Positions 8,997 to 17,321 of a DNA stretch of 64,000 bases are shown here, piece by piece. Made by a program: the position numbers and the translations under genes. Below the pieces are notes generated by a model. That model had not been told where the DNA came from and did not search any database. It saw nothing but the letters and a program-made list of their open reading frames with translations. Position 1 is the stretch's first letter; each line of letters starts with the position of its first letter. This DNA comes from Schlesneria paludicola DSM 18645. Lineage in GTDB: Bacteria > Planctomycetota > Planctomycetia > Planctomycetales > Planctomycetaceae. The stretch lies in NCBI RefSeq assembly GCF_000255655.1, contig NZ_JH636435.1, positions 808,209 through 872,208 on the forward strand, read 5' to 3'.

Positions 8997-9179
8997 TTAA
9001 GAACATGATTCGCGGCGCGGCGGCATCTTGCTGCCACGAACAAGCGGATGCGCACTGTCGAATTCGTAGCGAGACGCCATCGTGCCATTGAGCCACGAAG
9101 TGGCCTCGGTTGCCACCCAGAAGAACGCGCCGTCCGCGTACGCCTGATCGCACCAATCGACATTGCGATCAAGCGGCGG
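8997..9179 (-). pseudogene. Possible C-terminal remnant of a lost gene
   Basis: The minus strand is open for 60 codons between a TGA at 9180-9182 and a TAA at 8997-8999 but has no usable start. Its peptide looks protein-like: RNVDWCDQAYADGAFFWVAT, then EATSWLNGTMASRYEFD and SAHPLV. The ATEATSWLNG stretch faintly recalls the C-terminal end of some short-chain dehydrogenases, but this is not firm. Only about 70 bases separate it from the upstream gene, so the rest of the gene is missing. It is probably a relict; chance is possible. Confidence 0.3.
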
Positions 9180-9252
9180 TCAACACGACTTGCGAAGACG
9201 ATTCTGGGTACTTTCCTAGACGTGTGTTGGTCCTGACTTCGGTATTCTCGGG

Positions 9253-9534
9253 TTATCCTGAGCCGCGGGCGGCTTTCATGTCGTCGGCCTTCGTGGCCGT
9301 GTATTCTTCACGATCACCTTCGATAAGATCGCAGATTCCGATCACGACTAACAAGATTGCGACGAGGATTGACACCAGCACAATCAGGCCTTGAACAAGC
9401 ATTGCTCCCTGATTCGGCGGCGGCCCAAGTTCAAACAAGGCGCCCACAATCGCGCCTCCAACAACATACCCGACCACAGGCAACGCGAATCCACCGATTA
9501 TCAGTTTTGTGCCACGCTCGTGTTTCGACGACAT
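9253..9534 (-). CDS. Small membrane protein, unknown
   Basis: The 93-residue protein has two hydrophobic segments: LIIGGFALPVVGYVVGGAIV and MLVQGLIVLVSILVAILLVVIG. A charged N-terminus (SSKHERGTK) and a charged C-terminus (DLIEGDREEYTATKADD) suggest both ends face the same side. I do not recognise a family. It is divergent from the next gene, another small membrane protein of similar size, with only 69 bases between starts, so the two may share regulation. There is no clear ribosome binding site, but the composition is typical of a real membrane protein. Confidence 0.6.
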   Translation of the reverse strand: MSSKHERGTKLIIGGFALPVVGYVVGGAIVGALFELGPPPNQGAMLVQGLIVLVSILVAILLVVIGICDLIEGDREEYTATKADDMKAARGSG

Positions 9535-9603
9535 CTGTTGATCCGATAGAACGAACGCCCCCGGCGATATGCTGGGGATTGTTCGGCTTCGAGGGATGGG
9601 ACG

Positions 9604-9846
9604 ATGGACAATAAACCGCTAGGGCAAGATGGCTCTCATACCGTGACGGGCCTTCTTATCGGACTGGTAGCAGCTCTACTTCTTTGGATCTTCCCACTCC
9701 CGGTCGCCATGATCATTTGGGCTTGCGATCTCAAGGGACTGTTCGCAGATTACATGTACTTGGCCGTGCCATTCTTCTTAATGATCCCTCCTGCCGGGGC
9801 GTTCGTGGGGTCGCTCATCCGCAAAAATACTGACCCAAGAAAATGA
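9604..9846 (+). CDS. Small membrane protein, unknown
   Basis: The 80-residue protein has two hydrophobic segments, TGLLIGLVAALLLWIFPLPV and the region MYLAVPFFLMIPPAGAFVGS, joined by a short loop (WACDLKGLFADY). The ends are polar (MDNKPLGQDGSH; IRKNTDPRK). GGGA precedes the ATG at 9604. No family is recognised. It is paired divergently with the 93-residue membrane protein at 9253-9534, and both are probably inner-membrane proteins. Confidence 0.6.
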   Translation: MDNKPLGQDGSHTVTGLLIGLVAALLLWIFPLPVAMIIWACDLKGLFADYMYLAVPFFLMIPPAGAFVGSLIRKNTDPRK

Positions 9847-9914
9847 CACACCACACCGAGTCACGGCCAACACACGTTTAGGTCAGAACCCGATTCTGAC
9901 ACCGCACCGGAAGT

Positions 9915-10871
9915 TCAGTACGGCAACGGACGACCAACACCTTCTTCTCGTGCCCGCTCAAAGATTCGAACGGCCACGGCCAGATCTTCAAGCCCGAGTC
10001 CCACAGACTTGAAGAGCGTAATATCCTCAGGATGGGCCCGACCGGTCTCACGATCGACGACAACGTCCGCCAATTCGTGAATCCGCGACCAATCAAGACT
10101 TCCATCTTCGAGCGCGGGCACGAAATCACCCGCCTCTAACTGACAGGCATCGATGCTGTCGCAGATAATATGATCCGCGCGCCGGATCGTCGTGACGTCA
10201 ATCTCGGCCTTCGTGAGATAGTTGCTGCCGATCGCATTGACGTGCGTCCCTTCACTCAACACATGCCCGTCGAACACTGGAACCTTGCTGGTCGTGGCAC
10301 AGACGACAACATCCTTCTCGGCTGCTGCCTCTTCAGGGACATGGACGGCAACGGTTGGAACGCCACAGAACTCGGCAATCTCGTCGGCAAACGCCCGGCG
10401 CCTCGCATCGTCGCGACCATAGACGTCGATCCGCTCGATTCGTCGGACGCAGCAGATCGCCTTGAGTTGCGACCGCGCCTGCAGACCGGTTCCGAAACAC
10501 CCTACGACGCTGGCGTCGGGGCGAGCCATATATTTGGTGGCGACGCCCGATACCGCTCCCGTCCGCATCTGCCCGAGCAGATTGGCTTCGATCAGCGAAA
10601 CCGGTTGTGCCGTCTGGGCATCGTACAATGTGAACTGAAACCGCGCGCCGGCACGACTTGAGACGTACGACTTCACCCCGACATAGCCAAGGTACTCGGC
10701 CGCTGCGGGCAATGTGTGAAGTGTGACCTTCCCCGCATTGACCCGCCGCCGTGGTTGATTGTCGGCTTTGCCAAAAGACCATTGCCGAAACGACTCTTCG
10801 ACGCACTCGATCGCTGTCTCCATGTCGAGCAGCCAGGTCACGTCATCTTCGGTCAGGTAGATTGCGGACAT
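9915..10871 (-). CDS. Ornithine cyclodeaminase / mu-crystallin family protein
   Basis: The 318-residue protein belongs to the NAD-dependent ornithine cyclodeaminase/mu-crystallin family. It has the N-terminal LTEDDVTWLLDMETAI, the substrate strand YVGVKSYVSS, the helix LIEANLLGQMRTGAVSGVA with the conserved Arg-Thr-Gly, and a Rossmann loop VVGCFGTGLQARSQL. The end of the Rossmann part, VVVCATTSKVPVFDGH followed by THVNAIGSNYLTKAEID, is also typical. Family members deaminate ornithine to proline or reduce cyclic imines such as pyrroline-2-carboxylate, or make alanine-type amino acids; the specific reaction is not decidable here. Its start is 30 bases downstream of the citrate synthase stop, on the same strand, so they are probably cotranscribed. 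Confidence 0.88.
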   Translation of the reverse strand: MSAIYLTEDDVTWLLDMETAIECVEESFRQWSFGKADNQPRRRVNAGKVTLHTLPAAAEYLGYVGVKSYVSSRAGARFQFTLYDAQTAQPVSLIEANLLGQMRTGAVSGVATKYMARPDASVVGCFGTGLQARSQLKAICCVRRIERIDVYGRDDARRRAFADEIAEFCGVPTVAVHVPEEAAAEKDVVVCATTSKVPVFDGHVLSEGTHVNAIGSNYLTKAEIDVTTIRRADHIICDSIDACQLEAGDFVPALEDGSLDWSRIHELADVVVDRETGRAHPEDITLFKSVGLGLEDLAVAVRIFERAREEGVGRPLPY

Positions 10872-10901
10872 GGTGCCTCTTTTCGCTAGGAGACAGACCG
10901 G

Positions 10902-12077
10902 CTACCGCTGTGCCATCCCGACATAGGAACGCTCTGCGGGGCCGATGTAGTTTGACGACGGCCGAATGATCTTGTTATCGCTTTGCTGTTCGAGAATGTG
11001 GGCACACCAACCGACAATCCGGCTGGCAGCAAAAACGCAGGTGAACATGTCACCCGGAATACCCATGTAGTACTGCAGACTGGCAGAGTAAAAATCGACG
11101 TTGCAATTCTTGTGAATCGTGGCGTTGACGGCCTTTTCCATCGCGATCGAAATGTCGTACAGCCGCGAATCTCCGGCTTCAAGTCCCAACCGACGCGACA
11201 AATCTTTCAAATGAATCGCGCGAGGATCTTCGACTTTGTAAACCGCGTGGCCGAACCCCATGAACTTGCCCTTCTTGGCTCGCACGGATTCAACCCAAGG
11301 CACCACGTTCTCCACCTTGGCAATTTCTTCGAGTGTCTTGAGCACTTCCGTATTCGCACCGCCATGCAGCGGGCCCTTCAGTGCGCCAATCGCCCCCGTT
11401 ACGGACGAATAAATGTCCGACAACGTTGCCGCAATCACGCGCGCGGCGAAGGTACTTGCGTTCAGGGCATGTTCCGCATGCAAAATCAGAATCAGGTCCA
11501 TCGCCTTTTCGGCATCGGCCGAAGGGACCTTGTCGTTCAACATGTACATGAAGTTGCCGGCATGGCTGAGGTCCTGTCGCGGTGCGACCGGTTCAAGCCC
11601 CGCCAGGATTCGACGAATGGCGGCGACGATCGTGGTCATCTCGGCCGTCAGCCGAATCGACTTCTCGAAATTCGCTTCGGCCGACTCGTCTTCGGCCCGC
11701 GGATCCAAAACACCCGACATCGAAATGGCGGAACGCAGTGCCGCCATCGGAGGCGTTTCTTTCGGCAACGTCTTCAGGAATGCCAGAATCGACGGCTCGA
11801 TCTCACGATGCTTCACCAGCACTTTGTTGAATTCGGCCAACTGCTGCGGATTGGGCAATTCACCCTTGAACAACAAATAGGCGGTTTCTTCAAACGTGCT
11901 GTTCTTCGCGAGATCGTGAATGTTATATCCACGGTAGATCAGCTTACCCGCATCGCCGTCCACATCGCAGATTTTCGTGTCTGCAGCGACAACTCCTTTG
12001 AGCCCGCGAGCCGCGGTCTTTTCGGCCGATTGTTCACTTTCGTGCGCGGAAGAAGAAGCGGATACGGCGGCAGTCAT
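10902..12077 (-). CDS. gltA: Citrate synthase
   Basis: Citrate synthase condenses acetyl-CoA and oxaloacetate at the entry of the TCA cycle. The 391-residue protein starts at the ATG at 12077 after GAGA; an Ala/Ser-rich leader precedes GLKGVVAADTKICDVDGD. The active-site residues are all visible: His in LKGPLHGGANTEVLK, His in FMGFGHAVYKVEDPRA, and Asp in VDFYSASLQYYMGIP. The RGYNIHDLAKNSTFEETAYL region and IVGWCAHILEQQ are typical of the short (Gram-positive/archaeal-like) type rather than the hexameric NADH-sensitive GltA. 2-Methylcitrate synthase is very similar, but no prp genes are nearby. It leads an operon with the ornithine-cyclodeaminase-like gene, from a visible sigma70-like promoter. 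Confidence 0.93.
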   Translation of the reverse strand: MTAAVSASSSAHESEQSAEKTAARGLKGVVAADTKICDVDGDAGKLIYRGYNIHDLAKNSTFEETAYLLFKGELPNPQQLAEFNKVLVKHREIEPSILAFLKTLPKETPPMAALRSAISMSGVLDPRAEDESAEANFEKSIRLTAEMTTIVAAIRRILAGLEPVAPRQDLSHAGNFMYMLNDKVPSADAEKAMDLILILHAEHALNASTFAARVIAATLSDIYSSVTGAIGALKGPLHGGANTEVLKTLEEIAKVENVVPWVESVRAKKGKFMGFGHAVYKVEDPRAIHLKDLSRRLGLEAGDSRLYDISIAMEKAVNATIHKNCNVDFYSASLQYYMGIPGDMFTCVFAASRIVGWCAHILEQQSDNKIIRPSSNYIGPAERSYVGMAQR

Positions 12078-12207
12078 TGACGGTCTCACTCGCAGGTCGA
12101 ACGGGTCCAAGTAAGTGTGGGAACGCATCGCGACGAACGATGCCCAATCAATTCATTAGACGGAAAAAAACGAGGAAAGTGTCGTAATTTCCTTCTCCAC
12201 ATAGGGG

Positions 12208-12235
12208 AGTATAACACTCATCGGCCACAGTTCAA
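12208..12235 (-). promoter_or_regulatory. Sigma70-like promoter of the citrate synthase gene
   Basis: On the minus strand TTGAAC (12235-12230) and TATACT (12213-12208) are 16 bases apart, both close to consensus. Transcription would start near 12201, giving a leader of about 120 bases to the ATG at 12077. Confidence 0.5.
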
Positions 12236-12353
12236 CGAACGGTCCGCGTTCTGAATAGACCGAAAGGTTCTCTGGCAACAACTCACCACCGGTCGCAACG
12301 TTTTTCCGTGCAGAATGTCGTGACATTTCGAACGATCACAACGTCCGTCGACG

Positions 12354-12530
12354 TCATTCCAGACGTGCCGCACGAGGCAGAATCACAATCAAAAGTGTTG
12401 CAAATGGCCCGAGCAGTAACGAAACCAACCACCACGCCAGGCCGCTGCGTCCTTTCGACTGCGCCAACCCCGCGTTGATCAGCGACAACGTCCCCCACCC
12501 CACGAAAAAGTTTCGGTTTTCGAAATCCAC
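12354..12530 (-). CDS. 58-residue membrane protein with GTG start
   Basis: A short minus-strand frame opens with GTG at 12530, preceded by AGAGG at good spacing (AAAGAGGATACGTC), and ends at TGA 12354. The peptide VDFENRNFFVGWGTLSLINA is followed by GLAQSKGRSGLAWW and a hydrophobic LVSLLLGPFATLLIVILP. The arrangement of a short first helix, a loop of the form A-x-x-K-G-R-S and then a Trp-containing helix with LLLGPxA is seen in many tiny bacterial inner-membrane proteins of unknown role. It precedes citrate synthase by about 280 bases on the same strand. It is too short and has no ATG, so automatic callers may miss it. Confidence 0.65.
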   Translation of the reverse strand: MDFENRNFFVGWGTLSLINAGLAQSKGRSGLAWWLVSLLLGPFATLLIVILPRAARLE

Positions 12531-12890
12531 GACGTATCCTCTTTCGACACAATGCCAGTTTCAAACGGAGTCATTTTTCCGATTGTCCGACGGAGCACCT
12601 CAACGTTCATCACCGGCGAGAACTGTTAACCTAAATTGACACGGCGATGAACGCGTTACGCCCCTCCCCACCCGCTTGCAGGTGGGCGTCCTCAACCTGT
12701 CCGACAGACCGACTGCGCCGCAAGATCACCACGGGGATAGACTTTCTGACCGGTTCCGCGAGAATTCCAAGTACGAATCGCTTCCGCGGCAGGTGTCCTC
12801 AAAATCACCGCGTCTGCGTGTGTCGCCGAATCAGATTGACCTTCTGCACGTGCATTCCCCAGCCGAGATACGAACGCGTTGGAGCGACAA
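12531..12890. other. Intergenic region with a small hairpin
   Basis: About 360 bases between the divergent 58-residue gene and the VOC gene. It has a short hairpin of CCCACC and GGTGGG around an 8-base loop near 12667-12686, and TTGACA near 12636 without a matching -10 box. No gene is supported. Confidence 0.4.
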
Positions 12891-13370
12891 ATGGATCAAA
12901 CAACTAAGCCCGGCACCGTAAACTCTGACCTGACCACAAAAAATCCAGCAGTGGAACCCTCCCCATCCATCGAAGGGATCGTCGAAACGGCAATCTATGC
13001 CCTCGACCTTGATGCGATGGAAGAATTTTACATCCGCGTGTTGAATCTGCACCGCATCGCCAAAGAACCCGGACGTCACGTGTTCTTCGAAGTGGGACCA
13101 AGCAACGTGCTGCTAATCTTCAATCCCGAAACGACCGTTCACGGCCATCATTTGCCCGCACATGGCGCCATCGGCCCGGGACATCTCGCATTCGGTGTCG
13201 CCGCCACATCGCTTCCCCTCTGGCGCGAACGCTTGACCGGCCTGGGAATTGTCATCGAGAAGGAGATCACCTGGCCGCGCGGCGGCCATTCCATCTACTT
13301 TCGGGACCCGGGGGGACACTCCGTGGAACTGATAACCCCCGGAGTCTGGGGAACCCACGCGGGCTGGTAG
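12891..13370 (+). CDS. VOC-fold (glyoxalase/extradiol dioxygenase-like) protein
   Basis: The 159-residue protein starts at the ATG at 12891 with GGAG six bases upstream. After a 28-residue leader, IEGIVETAIYALDLDAMEEF begins the first VOC module, with FYIRVLNL typical of this fold. The second module is IGPGHLAFGVAATSLPLWRERL and ends YFRDPGGHSVELITPG, a clear VOC motif with the metal-binding Glu in SVEL. Positions of the metal His (GHLAF) and Glu fit a metalloenzyme. Family members include glyoxalase I, fosfomycin-modifying enzymes and ring-cleaving dioxygenases, and the substrate is not indicated by neighbours. It is a single gene. Confidence 0.85.
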   Translation: MDQTTKPGTVNSDLTTKNPAVEPSPSIEGIVETAIYALDLDAMEEFYIRVLNLHRIAKEPGRHVFFEVGPSNVLLIFNPETTVHGHHLPAHGAIGPGHLAFGVAATSLPLWRERLTGLGIVIEKEITWPRGGHSIYFRDPGGHSVELITPGVWGTHAGW

Positions 13371-13479
13371 CACGCTGTGGAAGCTGCAGTGAGCGACGTC
13401 GTGACGCGTCAAATTCGCCTCACGCCCGCATCGGCTTCCGTCCGCGACATCCTCTATTCAACCGACAAATTGACCAGAT

Positions 13480-14403
13480 TTACCCCGACCTCTGCCGGCG
13501 AAACTCTGTGGGGGCCATGCCAATGATCTGCTTAAAACGCCGCGAGAAATGAAACGAATCATAAAAGCCCAAACCATCTGCAATCTGTGCCAGCGATTCG
13601 TCCGTCATCAGCAGGCGACTGCACGCTCGCCGAATCACCACTTCCGATCGATGCTGACCGGGGCTTTTTCCAGTGAGTTTCGCGAACCGCTTTCGAAACG
13701 CGGTGTATGACATCGACATCGTCTGCGCTATCTCTTCCAGCGACGGCGACGTCATGTTGCCATCGTCCAGCAGCCGAAGTGCCTGTTCACGCCATCGCAC
13801 GTTTTCTTCCGTTTGCTGGTGAGTCTGCTCGAAATGAACGGCATCCGCCAGGATCTGCTGAAACTGACAGAAACGCGCCAGATGTAGCTCACCCGGTGAT
13901 TCCGTCATGGGCTGAACGAGCTCACGAAACCGCCGCACCCAATAGTCCAGAGGAGACAATGTCATGATCCGAGTTCGTTCACCCGGAAAGCCATGCTCTT
14001 GCCAGGTTTCAAAGGCCGGTCCCGAGAACCACATGTAAAGCTCGCTCCAACGCGAACCGGAACGCGGACCATAACTTTGTTGCACTCCAGGACGTGCCCA
14101 GACCAATGTGCCCTCGCGCAAAATCGTGCGGACTCCCGTGCTGTCCACATAGTCTGCTTCGCCCTCCAGTGTCAGGACAATCAAGTAATTGGTTGTCGGA
14201 CGCATGAAGTCAGGCGCTGCCGCATGGGCATAAGTCGCCCGGCTGTTCCACTTTGTCCCGGCATAAACGATCTGTCCGAGACTGCAAACAAGGGGCTGTG
14301 GCGCGTTGACAAACCACGGCCCCGAGGTGCTGTACCAGACGCCTTCGATCGGCACACGACTCATGCCAAAATATCCATGCAGACTACCGAACAATCCATT
14401 CAC
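13480..14403 (-). CDS. AraC family transcriptional regulator
   Basis: A 307-residue regulator with an N-terminal cupin-like sensing domain (TTNYLIVLTLEGEADYVDST; REGTLVWARPGVQQSYG) and a C-terminal AraC HTH pair. The first helix-turn-helix is SLEEIAQTMSMSYTAFRKRF and the second SLAQIADGLGFYDSFHFSRR, followed by FKQIIGMAPTEFRR, the strict AraC end. The sensing part resembles regulators that bind sugars. The start at 14403 lacks a good ribosome site; an ATG at 14364 (MSRVPIEG) has GGA a few bases upstream and is an alternative. It is divergent from the PSCyt1/DUF1549/DUF1553 gene and may control it, but that is inference. Confidence 0.88.
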   Translation of the reverse strand: MNGLFGSLHGYFGMSRVPIEGVWYSTSGPWFVNAPQPLVCSLGQIVYAGTKWNSRATYAHAAAPDFMRPTTNYLIVLTLEGEADYVDSTGVRTILREGTLVWARPGVQQSYGPRSGSRWSELYMWFSGPAFETWQEHGFPGERTRIMTLSPLDYWVRRFRELVQPMTESPGELHLARFCQFQQILADAVHFEQTHQQTEENVRWREQALRLLDDGNMTSPSLEEIAQTMSMSYTAFRKRFAKLTGKSPGQHRSEVVIRRACSRLLMTDESLAQIADGLGFYDSFHFSRRFKQIIGMAPTEFRRQRSG

Positions 14404-14599
14404 GTACGCTTGCTAAGCTGGTTATGCTGTCCCTCACAATCAACGATCCGTACCACTTTTGCAATGCCAGGACAAATCGCATTGTCCGTCGTCGCGACCG
14501 AAAGGCGGCACGGCAGGCGGCATCAGTCATCACGGAAAAAGACGTTGAGTCCCAATTTTCGACGACCATGACCGACAGCTTCGGAAAGAGAGCGATCAC

Positions 14600-17257
14600 A
14601 TGATGTGGCGATCTTCACAGGTCTTGAATGGAACGGCAGGACGTCATGAACATTCAGCTCCCTTCCGAACCGCAGATCTCCACGTGCGGCCCATCAGGTC
14701 GCTTTGCTCACCTTGTGTCCGTCGTACTCAGTCTGCGATTTTTGGAATCGCAATCTTAATCTGTCTGATCACACCGCAGTCCAGGGCGCGTGCCGCGGAA
14801 GACAAGCCAGACTTCGAGATAGACGTCGCACCGATCCTGATCAATCACTGCCTCGAATGCCATCACCGTGGCAAGCTGAGCGGCGGTCTCAGCCTTTCCA
14901 TTGCCACCAGCCTTCGCCAGGGCGGCGAAAGTGGCCCGGGGATTGACATCGCCACCCCTGAAAAAAGCCTCTTAATTGAACGCGTCATTGCGGGCGAAAT
15001 GCCTCCCCTGGAACACGGCAAACGCGACGCTCTGTCGGAACGGGAGACAACGATCCTGAAGAAGTGGGTCGCCGCCGGAGCAGATTGGCCCAAAGATCGT
15101 GAAATCGGCCTTCACGAACAAACCGTGAAGCTCGATGCGGCACGCGATTTCTGGTCGTTTCAGCCCGTGATTCGTCCCGCCGTTCCTCGAGTGCCATCAC
15201 ACGATTTCGGCCCCAACCCCATCGATGCGTTCATTGGCGAAAAGTTGGTTGCGGCGGGGATCGAGCCATCAGCGCCCGCCTCACCGCGACAATTGCTCCG
15301 TCGCGCCTGGCTGGACCTGGTTGGCCTGCCACCCTCGCTCGAGGACCAAGACAACTACTTGAACCACACCAGCCCCGAAGCATTCGATCGGCTGATCCAG
15401 CAATTGCTCGCCCATCACGGCTACGGTGAACGCTGGGCGCGATACTGGCTCGATCTGGTCCGTTATGCCGATTCGAATGGATACGAGCGTGACGGCGGTA
15501 AACCACATGTCTGGCGATACCGCGACTACGTCATCGAATCACTCAATCGAGACAAGCCGTACGACCGGTTTGTGATGGAACAGATTGCGGGGGACGAACT
15601 GCCTGACCGCACCATCGAAACCGTCATTGCGACCGGCTTTCACGCTCTGGGCGCCTGGCAGGATGAAGTGGATCCGCTCGAACAGCCGCAGTACCGCGCC
15701 GACGAACTCGATGACATGCTTCGCACCACGGCACAGACCTTTTTGGGTGTCACCATCGGTTGCGCACGCTGTCATAACCACAAGTTCGACCCGATTTCGA
15801 TGGTCGACTATTACAGCTTATCCGCAATTCTGGCCCCTTTGAAACGCCCCAATCAGGGCCGCGAAGATCGCGATGTTCCCGCGGGTTCCGTCGCCCAACT
15901 CGAAGCCGTCCGCGTCCGCGATCAGAAGATCGTACAACTCAGGACGGCCATCGATGACCTGCGGCAAACGACCGCAAAGGAATGGCTTGAGAGCGGGAAC
16001 AGCAAACTTCCCCCCGCGGTACTCGAAGCACTCCGACTGAAGGCAGGCATGCGGACACCTGCTCAAGCCGAACTGGTGCAGAAGCACGCGGCCGAATGGC
16101 AAAATGAAATCACCGCCGCGTTACCCGCGGATCGCCGCGTTCAAATCGCCGAACACGAACGGGTGGTGCAACAACTGCGAGAACAAACCCCGGACCTTCC
16201 GCGGGCCTACTTCTTGTTCGAAGACACTGCGTCACCGCCCCCTTCGTACCTGTTGCTTTCCGGCCGCGCATCGAACCCGGGCCCCCTGATGCATCCAGCG
16301 GTGCCCGTCGTCTTGACCAAATCGCAACCTAAGTTCGAACCGACATCCATCGCAACAAGCGGTCGACGTTTGCCATTCGCACAATGGCTGGTCGATCCCG
16401 CAAATCCATTGACCGCGCGCGTCATCGTCAATCGAGTCTGGCAGCACCATTTCGGGGAAGGGCTTGTCGCGACCCCGAGCGATTTCGGCAAGATTGGGGC
16501 ACGCCCGACACATCCCGAACTCCTCGACTGGCTGGCGGATTGGTTTGTGCACGACGCGCAATGGTCAATGAAAAAACTTCACCGTCTGATCATGTCCAGT
16601 CGCACCTATCAATCAGGAAGCTCGGCAACGCCCACCCAACTGAAGGCTGATCCCGAGAACAAGCTGCTCGCGCGGTTTCCGCATCGACGGCTGGATGTCG
16701 AGGCGATTCGCGATTCGATTCTCGCTACCAGCGGCAAACTGAATCCCGAAATGTTTGGACCTGCCGTCTTTTTGCCAATCGACTCCACCGTCATTGAATC
16801 GCACACCGACAAAGAGGCGGCATGGAAGAATTCCACCGAGCCCGCCATTTATCGTCGTACGATTTACGCATACGTGAAGCGCACCTTATTGGTGCCGATG
16901 CTTGAGGTCCTGGATCTGTGTGATACGACGAACAGCACCGAAAAGCGCAGTATCACCAGCATCGCGCCGCAGGCACTCACACTTTACAACGGTGATTTCG
17001 TCAACCAACAGGCCGCGTTCTTCGCCGAACGACTGGTCGCAGAAGCAGGCAGCGATACAAGCCTGCAGATTGACCGTGCCTATCGACTCGCCTTTGGTCG
17101 ACCGCCCTCCGCGAAGGAACTCTCTGCTCTGCAGGAATTCCTTCAAATTGAAGCAGCCGCCGCCGCGAAGGAATCGAAAGAGACTCCGCATCGTACGGCG
17201 CTCATTCAGATGTGCCGGGTGATCTTCAACCTGAACGAATTCGTCTATGTCGAATAG
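14600..17257 (+). CDS. Planctomycete cytochrome PSCyt1 / DUF1549 / DUF1553 protein
   Basis: An 885-residue secreted protein. After a long N-terminus with a signal segment (AIFGIAILICLITPQSRARA) comes a PSCyt1 domain with a haem-binding CLECH at 84-88 and EMPPL as likely distal Met region. DUF1549 follows (RRAWLDLVGLPPSLEDQD, GERWARYWLDLVRYADSNGY, TAQTFLGVTIGCARCHNHKF) and contains a second CARCH motif. The last third is DUF1553 (FAQWLVDPANPLTARVIVNR, VWQHHFGEGLVATPSDFG). These proteins are a hallmark of Planctomycetes and Lentisphaerae, always near DUF1501, as here. Their function is unproven; they may oxidise polymers or carry electrons in the periplasm. The ATG is preceded by a purine-rich AAAGAGAGCG. 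Confidence 0.93.
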   Translation: MMWRSSQVLNGTAGRHEHSAPFRTADLHVRPIRSLCSPCVRRTQSAIFGIAILICLITPQSRARAAEDKPDFEIDVAPILINHCLECHHRGKLSGGLSLSIATSLRQGGESGPGIDIATPEKSLLIERVIAGEMPPLEHGKRDALSERETTILKKWVAAGADWPKDREIGLHEQTVKLDAARDFWSFQPVIRPAVPRVPSHDFGPNPIDAFIGEKLVAAGIEPSAPASPRQLLRRAWLDLVGLPPSLEDQDNYLNHTSPEAFDRLIQQLLAHHGYGERWARYWLDLVRYADSNGYERDGGKPHVWRYRDYVIESLNRDKPYDRFVMEQIAGDELPDRTIETVIATGFHALGAWQDEVDPLEQPQYRADELDDMLRTTAQTFLGVTIGCARCHNHKFDPISMVDYYSLSAILAPLKRPNQGREDRDVPAGSVAQLEAVRVRDQKIVQLRTAIDDLRQTTAKEWLESGNSKLPPAVLEALRLKAGMRTPAQAELVQKHAAEWQNEITAALPADRRVQIAEHERVVQQLREQTPDLPRAYFLFEDTASPPPSYLLLSGRASNPGPLMHPAVPVVLTKSQPKFEPTSIATSGRRLPFAQWLVDPANPLTARVIVNRVWQHHFGEGLVATPSDFGKIGARPTHPELLDWLADWFVHDAQWSMKKLHRLIMSSRTYQSGSSATPTQLKADPENKLLARFPHRRLDVEAIRDSILATSGKLNPEMFGPAVFLPIDSTVIESHTDKEAAWKNSTEPAIYRRTIYAYVKRTLLVPMLEVLDLCDTTNSTEKRSITSIAPQALTLYNGDFVNQQAAFFAERLVAEAGSDTSLQIDRAYRLAFGRPPSAKELSALQEFLQIEAAAAAKESKETPHRTALIQMCRVIFNLNEFVYVE

Positions 17258-17321
17258 CTGCGTGCCAAAGCCACGCCATGGCAGACCTATATCCGGCGGA
17301 ATCCATTCGAAAGGAATCTCC

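Noticed and set aside
10983-12080. Plus-strand 365-residue frame
   Set aside because: It is antisense to citrate synthase, whose active-site motifs are complete; the long open frame reflects codon bias.
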